Of a stretch of DNA of 64,000 nt, positions 59,040 to 64,000 are shown piece after piece; the first letter of the stretch is position 1, and the number at the start of each line of letters is the position of its first letter. Origin of the DNA: Chrysemys picta bellii (Eukaryota; Chordata; Testudines; Emydidae); contig NC_088791.1 in NCBI RefSeq assembly GCF_011386835.1, forward strand, positions 55,819,498-55,883,497, written 5' to 3'. The position numbers and the translations under genes were made by a program. A model generated the notes under the pieces. The model was not told where the DNA came from. It searched no databases and saw nothing but the letters and a program-made list of their open reading frames with translations.

Positions 59040-59810
59040 GCAATATCTCATCAACATGCTACTTCTCCATGCCTTAGAGTACTTCAGCTTTGACAGACCT
59101 CCACAATGGACAGACTGGAAGCAATATTTTGCAGGGTATCGAATTGCTACAAACTCTTTAAGAAAACTGATTATCTATAGGTGTGCTCTTTAATTTATGC
59201 TATGGGGAAGCAGGCAGAGCTTCTTTAAATCCTTTGACTTCGCTGAAGACAATCATAAAGATGAATATGAAAGGTTCTGGCTAGTTTGATGCATTCTTTA
59301 AACCTTAGAGAAATATGGTTTATGAAAGAGCATGTTTTCACCTGAGAATTCAAGGACCAGGGGGAAATGCTGAATGTTTTATAAGAGCTTTTTGTATGCA
59401 TTGGCTGAAAACTGTGATTTTTGGAACTGTAAAACATGAAAATATCAGACCACCTGGTTACTGGTTAATAGATTAAAAAAACTTTCACAGCAGCTACAAT
59501 TAAAAACCATCTTAACCCTACCCACAACTAGGCAGATAGAAAAGCAGTCAGAATTAGTCAAACAGAAGCAGGAGCAACATGAAAAACCTGAAACTAGCTT
59601 AGAAGCTGCAAACAACATGAAGGCTAAAAGTTGTTATAAAACCCCTGAGACCTCCCAGGCTAATAGGGACAAATTCCACCAAAACCTTTCAGCCTACATG
59701 CACAAGATGTGTAAAATTTCATAGCCCACCAGATCTGTGTTTAGCCAAAGGTTCAAGGTGTAATAAATGCACGATATGTGGACATTCTGCAGCTGTTTGC
59801 CACAGCAAAG
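59040..59810 (+). pseudogene. Gypsy gag remnant with zinc-knuckle-like motif
   Basis: The frame near 59085 reads ALEYFSFDRPPQWTDWKQYF and GYRIATNSLRK, typical of vertebrate gypsy gag. Near 59705-59810 a Cys/His cluster (CTRCVKFH...CNKCTICGHSAAVCHSK) is the nucleocapsid-like part. Stops and frame changes break it. Confidence 0.7.
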
Positions 59811-59904
59811 CAGTCAGTGAGTTGGCTAATATTACAGACAAATCAAGAGCCATTGTTCATGGGATCTATCACATGTGATGACACAGAACCTACCTGCAGA
59901 GTGA

Positions 59905-59985
59905 AACTGAATATTCATGGTAAGACTACTGGCTTCAAAATTGACTCAGGAACACTAGTCACAGTCATCTCAAAAGGGACTTAGG
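59905..59985 (+). pseudogene. Retropepsin remnant
   Basis: KLNIHGKTTGFKIDSGTLVT with VIS holds the D-S-G active-site triplet (the usual protease motif is D-T/S-G-A; here the following Ala is Thr). The frame stops shortly after. Confidence 0.7.
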
Positions 59986-60254
59986 ATAACCTTTAACCCC
60001 TTCCAGAGATGAACTCACCGTACACAGCTCTGACTAGCCCTGGAGGTACTCTGAACTTCATAGGCCAGTTCACCAGAGAAACAACTTACACTCTAACTGT
60101 ATAGCTTTTGTCTTAGTATGCGATCAAAGGACCACAGACTTATAGCCTTCTCAGCCGCAGTGTGGCAGCCATGATGGACATAGTGAGAAAGGTGGAAGAA
60201 CTGGATGGACTATAGACACAATGCCGAACCAGACAGTGCTCATATCCCTCGCAG

Positions 60255-60580
60255 GATTCCTATACCATTATTTCATAAAGTGGAAACTGAGTTAGAGAAT
60301 GAAACAGGTTGGCATAAAAGAGAAAATCTCTGAGCCAATAGCTGGTGTGCCCCAATGGTACTGGTTATAAAGAACAATGGAAAAGTACTAAATCTGTGTG
60401 GATTTTAAAAGACTTAATGAAGCAGTTGTGAAAGAAAAATATATCCTCCCGGCACTGGATGACCTACTCCCCAAAGTGAAAAAAGACTACACCTGTTACA
60501 AAAAGCAATCTGGATAGACATGCAACTTCAAGAAGTTCTAAGTTGCTTTAAGGCTGTCTGGCCCAAGTATCTGAAGGACA
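60255..60580 (+). pseudogene. Reverse transcriptase N-terminal remnant
   Basis: Fragments in two frames: KVETELENETGWHKREN, then WCAPMVLVIKNNGKVLN, then VVKEKYILPALDDLLPKVKK. These correspond to the first RT blocks of gypsy elements. The catalytic block and RNase H are absent before the next domain. Confidence 0.75.
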
Positions 60581-60870
60581 CGAATGGAAAGTCTATACTG
60601 GAATAAAAGATCCACACATGGTTGCAGCTAGCTCTGGTCATCTGACTCAGGCTTGTGGGGCTTGGGCTGCGGGGCTGTAAAATTGCTGTGTAGACATATG
60701 GGCTCAGGCTAGAGCCTGGGCTCTGGGACCCTCCCCCCATGGCAGGATCCCACAGCTCAGGCTTCAGCCTGAGCCCAAATGTCTACACAGCAATTTTACA
60801 GCCCCGCAAGCCTGAGTCAGCTGACCCAGGCCAGCCATGGGTGTTTAATTGCTGTGTAGACATACCCTAA
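60581..60870. repeat. Palindromic MITE inserted in the gypsy element
   Basis: The right end GCTGTGTAGACATACCCTAA pairs with a decayed left end (AAAGTCTATACTGGAATAAA). The inner arms are well kept: TCTGACTCAGGCTTGTGGGG and GGCTGTAAAATTGCTGTGTA on the left, TCTACACAGCAATTTTACAG and CCCGCAAGCCTGAGTCAGCT on the right. The element can form a long hairpin. Confidence 0.75.
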
Positions 60871-60874
60871 GGAA

Positions 60875-61118
60875 GTGACAAAAGGCTGCTCTGTTGTACA
60901 TGGACAAATAAGTAAGTCCAATAGACTCATGATTAAAGGTGATTGCACTGTAATTCCAGATGAAATGAGAGGAGGAATCCTAAACCTTATCCATGAAGGT
61001 CATCAAGGATTAACAAAATGCTGTGGACAAGCCAACCAGTTAGTGTGGTGGTCAAGCATCAGCAAGGACATAAACAATGAAGTATCTACATGTGAACATT
61101 GCAGAACTAACGGACTAA
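60875..61118 (+). pseudogene. Integrase zinc-binding domain remnant
   Basis: Open from 60875 through the hAT insertion: GGILNLIHEGHQGLTKCCGQ, WWSSISKDINNEVSTCEHCR. The H-x3-H...C-x2-C pattern of the integrase N-terminal domain is intact (HEGH; CEHC). Confidence 0.85.
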
Positions 61119-61120
61119 TA

Positions 61121-61452
61121 CAGGGATCAGCAACCTTTGTCATGTGGCCCGTCAGGGAAATCCACTGGCGGGCCGGGACAGTTTGTTTACCTGCAGTGTC
61201 CACAGATTCGGCCGATCGCAGCTCCCACTAGCCGCGGTTCACTGTTCCAGACCAGTGGGGGCTGCAGGAAGTGTGGCCAGCACATCCCTCAGTCCGCACC
61301 ACTTCCCGCAGCCCTCATTGGCCTGGAACAGTGAACCATGGCCAGTGGGAGCTGCGATCGGCCGAATCTGTGGATGCTGCAGGTAAACAAACCGGCCCGG
61401 CCCCCTTGCGGATTTCCCTGACAGGCCATGTGACAAAGGTTGCCGATCCCTG
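61121..61452. mobile_element. hAT MITE with 19-bp inverted ends and 8-bp target duplication
   Basis: Ends CAGGGATCAGCAACCTTTG and CAAAGGTTGCCGATCCCTG match at 18 of 19 positions as inverted repeats. The flanks are GACTAATA (61113-61120) and GACTAACA (61453-61460), one mismatch. Inner arms around GATTCGGCCGATCGCAGCTC and GAGCTGCGATCGGCCGAATC are perfect inverted repeats. Inserted in the integrase region of the gypsy element. Confidence 0.92.
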
Positions 61453-61460
61453 GACTAACA

Positions 61461-61847
61461 CAACACAAAGAATCCTTAATAACATCATCTCTGCCAGACA
61501 GACCTTAGAAGAGACTAGCTGCAGATTTATGCAAATTCAGTGGGCATCAATACCTGGTTGTAGAGGACTGTTTTTCCAAGTATATAGAAATAATGATATA
61601 TAATAATGTTATATATAAAATAATAATTACATGGTGCAGTGTTATCAAGAAACTTAAGTGCACTTTTGCTCATTTCCGTATTCCAGAACAACTCATGATG
61701 GACAATAGACCCCAGTTCACAGCAGCAGAATTTGTCATTCCAACAAAATATGATTTTGATCATATTACTAGCAGCCCACATTACCCCCAAGCGAATAGAG
61801 AGGCTGTGAGAGCAGGACAGAGAGCCAAGAAAATCCTGCAGCAGAAT
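61461..61847 (+). pseudogene. Integrase catalytic-core remnant, before the SINE
   Basis: After the hAT element the integrase resumes. RIPEQLMMDNRPQFTAAEFV (61677) holds the second catalytic Asp (normally DNGPQF; here Gly is Arg), and HYPQAN (61780) is the H-x-PQ-x-N block. The first catalytic region (about 61500-61650) is AT-rich and degraded, with stops. Confidence 0.8.
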
Positions 61848-62032
61848 GGGGGGAGGGATAGCTCAGTGGTTTGAGCATTGGCCTGCTAAACCCAGGGTTG
61901 TGAGTTCAATCCTTGAGGGAGCCATTTAGGGATCTGGAGCAAAAATCTGTCTGGGGATTGGTCCTGCTTTGAGCAGGGGGTTGGACTAGATGACCTACTG
62001 AGGTCCCTTCCAACCCTGATATTCTGTGATTC
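61848..62032 (+). mobile_element. tRNA-derived turtle SINE (Cry/pol III type) with CR1-like tail
   Basis: The 5' half resembles a tRNA gene: GGGATAGCTCAGTGGTTTGA (A box) and GGTTGTGAGTTCAATCCTTG (B box). The 3' half ends GGTTGGACTAGATGACCTAC, GAGGTCCCTTCCAACCCTGA and ATTCTGTGATTC, the 3' end used by turtle CR1, its likely partner. The combination is what I know as the cryptodiran turtle SINE. It interrupts the gypsy integrase frame, which resumes at about 62033 (ALLSYRST-like). Confidence 0.88.
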
Positions 62033-62490
62033 AATTCTTGCTCTTCTGAGCTACAGATCAATACCTTAGCAGATACTGGATATAGTCAACACAGCTTCTG
62101 ATGGGACAGCAACTCAGGTTCTTTTCCAAAGCTGGAACAATAGTTCTATCTCCAGAGTGGCCAGACATAAAGAAGGTAGCCAAATCAGATAAAAAGATGA
62201 AAAGAGCTTAAGAACACTTTTACATCAGATGTCACTCAGAAAACTGCCTGATCTAGAACCTGGTGACTGGGTTTGTGTCAAACTGGATGGAGAAAAAATA
62301 TGGACAACTTATAGCTGTTGTAAAGAAAAAGAATTCAGCACCTAGATCATATGTGATCGAGACTGATAGTGAAGAGTGCAACAGTAACTGTCAGCATCTA
62401 CTGTTTGTTCCTCAGAAAGAACAATCAGCAGAGCAAACTCTACAGATGGTGCATGCAGAGCAAGAAGATGATAATAACTCATGAATTCCA
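62033..62490 (+). pseudogene. Integrase C-terminal remnant of the gypsy element
   Basis: SISRVARHKEG (62150), then GFVSNWMEKKYGQLIAVVKK and NSAPRSYVIETDS (62275-62380), then CQHLLFVPQKE. These match the W...A.VV....PRSY.VET pattern at the end of gypsy polyproteins. Frameshifts separate the parts. Confidence 0.75.
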
Positions 62491-62657
62491 ACTGACTGCA
62501 GCATTAGTTTGCAACTAATAGACAGACAGCATACCAAATTGTTTACCTGTCCAGGTTGTGTAATTAGAAAAGCCAATACACTTCAAAGACACTTAGACTA
62601 ATACTTCGAAGATAGCATGAATAGTGTACATTTTGTGAATGGTAGAAATGTAGATCT

Positions 62658-62669
62658 GAAAGGGGGAGA
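62658..62669 (+). promoter_or_regulatory. Polypurine tract of the gypsy element
   Basis: GAAAGGGGGAGA stands directly before the TG of the 3' LTR. This is the plus-strand priming site expected there. Confidence 0.85.
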
Positions 62670-62892
62670 TGTAAAATTGTATTATACTGTTCAGCCACTA
62701 GGTGGCACTGTGTGTAGCATACCTTATTTAAGCTAACCTCAGCTATACCTGGCAGAGCATTAAAGGATCTTACAGTGAACACATATAGTGTGTCTCTCTC
62801 TGAAAAGTAAGCTCTGTAGCCAGTCCATATCTGGTGCAGAAGCCTGGGCAGCACTCCTGCAACCTACCATGTACAAAGAAGTACACATGGCA
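62670..62892 (+). repeat. 3' LTR of the gypsy-type element
   Basis: TGTAAAATTGTATTATACTG to GTACACATGGCA. It aligns with the 5' LTR but carries small insertions and deletions (212 versus 223 nt) and visible substitutions, so the copy is old. The GGTGGCACTGTGTGTAG part is absent from the 5' LTR. Confidence 0.85.
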
Positions 62893-64000
62893 GTCACAGC
62901 TGCACTGAAGTCAGTGGCTCTTTGATAATTTACACCAGCTGAGGATCTGCCTGTTGACTTTATAAATATGATTGTCAAGGTTGATAAAAATTTTAGGCCA
63001 AAAAACTCATGCTATGTTCAGTCAAATCTAAAGTCAATGACTGACATAATGTTGCACTCGCTGTATTTAAATAAACCTAATTTAAACTCTAAAATAAATT
63101 ATTTTCAGGATCTTAGTTCACAATGGTCTGAGAATAGTTTAGAGTTTTTGACTGGGGGGGGGGAAATCAGTTCTTTTAAAATTGCTTTAGATCTTAGAAC
63201 TGTCCGATTTCTTAGAAATAAATCTCATTTAAGATGGTTTTAATATTCTACTAAAATATTGTTTTAGTGGGTGGGATATATTTTTATTCTATTGAATAAA
63301 ATCGTTATTGGTGGTTTTTAAATTGGGTACTGTGAAGAGTTTAGAGTTAGCAAAATATGTCTTAACGAAGTTGTAAAATGACCTGAAGAGCATTTGAGCC
63401 ATATTTCAGATGAGGGATTTAAGTCTGATTACTTTTTAGTTCAAGAAAATTAAATTCTATGATGTGCTTACATTTTACTTTATCATATTTGTGGATATTA
63501 TGGACTGGAGAATAAAATTATATAAATATATATTTTGAAATATTGATAAACACTGTTTCATTGATTTCTAGACATCCGTTATCTAAAAATTTTGATTTTA
63601 AAAGCTTGCTCTTTCTATTTAATGTCTGCATAAATACTGAAGCCTCCCCCTCCAAAAAAAAAAAAAGGTTTTGAAAACTAAATTTTTCAATCTCTGTGTT
63701 GAACTACTTGTTAATAGTTTAATTTAGGTAAACTCTTCTGCTGACATTACTGTTAAACGAAATGCATATCTTTGTTTTTGCAGAATAAAATTATATCCCT
63801 TAATGTGTAGTTTTAATGTACCTATTTACGCAAAATTGTTTCTGTGGCTAAAATATTTAAATTTTAAAGGTAAAGCATTGGAATTAAGTACACTTCAGGA
63901 AAAGAAAAATTGATTTGCTAACTAGGTTACATTGGGTATTTATCAGGAAGCTTTTAAAAGCTATTGGATTACATGTGTTTTGTTCTGAGTTAGTTCAGTC

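Larger units (their letters stand above)
58764..62892 (+). mobile_element. Ty3/gypsy-type LTR retrotransposon, degenerate, with three later insertions
   Basis: Two LTRs (58764-58975, 62670-62892), a primer-binding site after the first and a polypurine tract before the second, with gag, protease, RT and integrase relics between in gypsy order. The middle and end of RT and all of RNase H are missing. Two DNA elements (60581-60870, 61121-61452) and one SINE (61848-62032) sit inside. Many stops and frameshifts; no complete protein. Same strand as PPHLN1. Confidence 0.88.
53837..64000 (+). other. PPHLN1: PPHLN1 intron, 5' 10.2 kb (runs off the window)
   Basis: Starts with donor GTGAGT. No sequence coding for the remaining periphilin C-terminus (CETFGMVV, ...) was found, so the next exon is beyond 64000. 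It contains the possible LTR, two L2-like LINEs and the gypsy-type element listed separately. Stretches 53837-55049, 55617-55832 and 62893-64000 show nothing I recognise. Confidence 0.7.

Noticed and set aside
61862..61920. A real tRNA gene
   Set aside because: The A and B boxes are present, but the sequence continues into a CR1-like tail and has no proper cloverleaf 3' half. It is a SINE.
53837..64000. Last PPHLN1 exon(s) encoding the TASOR-binding C-terminus
   Set aside because: I looked for the conserved CETFGMVV-like and EELKHFI-like blocks and found none in the readable frames; they must lie beyond the window.
1..64000. CRISPR arrays, prophage or bacterial operons
   Set aside because: No regularly spaced repeats, no bacterial-type gene density. 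The exon-intron gene and LINE/SINE content are vertebrate.

Overview
The window reads as vertebrate, almost certainly turtle, genomic DNA: AT-rich non-coding sequence, one gene in short exons with GT/AG introns, and many interspersed repeats. The turtle call rests on a tRNA-derived SINE with a CR1-type tail at 61848-62032 that matches the cryptodiran Cry/pol III SINE as I remember it. CR1 LINEs, DIRS-type retrotransposons and chelonian-style inverted-repeat elements fit the same picture. No bacterial-type genes, CRISPR arrays or stable RNA genes were found.

The only host gene I can support is PPHLN1 (periphilin-1) on the + strand. Periphilin is a subunit of the HUSH complex (TASOR-MPP8-periphilin), which silences retroelements. 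Eight exons fall in the window: 4785-4834, 7175-7266, 11036-11206, 13952-14013, 40450-40703, 45437-45519, 49912-50031 and 53696-53836. Reading phases are compatible across every junction. The start codon is split, with A as the last base of exon 4785-4834 and TG as the first two bases of exon 7175-7266. The window holds 924 coding nt, or 308 codons. The promoter and first exon(s) lie to the left, and the C-terminal exon(s), roughly 60-70 codons by comparison with mammals, lie to the right.

Region by region: 1-4784 is upstream or 5' intron sequence with four repeats. 4835-14013 carries the 5' exons, with a degenerate CR1 LINE ending about 35 nt before an acceptor. 14014-40449 is a 26.4-kb intron with two MIR SINEs, a CR1 tail, a cluster of nested DIRS copies (25925-33090), and two solo LTRs, each with a perfect 5-bp target duplication (27891-29100 and 34042-35211). 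40450-53836 holds the 3' exons in this window, with MITE-like repeats and a CR1 3' end between them. 53837-64000 is the start of the next intron. It contains a possible LTR, two L2-like LINEs in opposite orientations (one inside the other), and a Ty3/gypsy-type LTR retrotransposon (58764-62892) carrying three later insertions.

I found no new biological system. The points most worth a second look are the split start codon, the CR1 beside a splice acceptor, the dated nesting of DIRS, LTR and gypsy elements, the long inverted LINE pair, and the fact that a gene for retroelement silencing is itself packed with retroelements. Family names for repeats come from remembered consensus sequences, not database searches.
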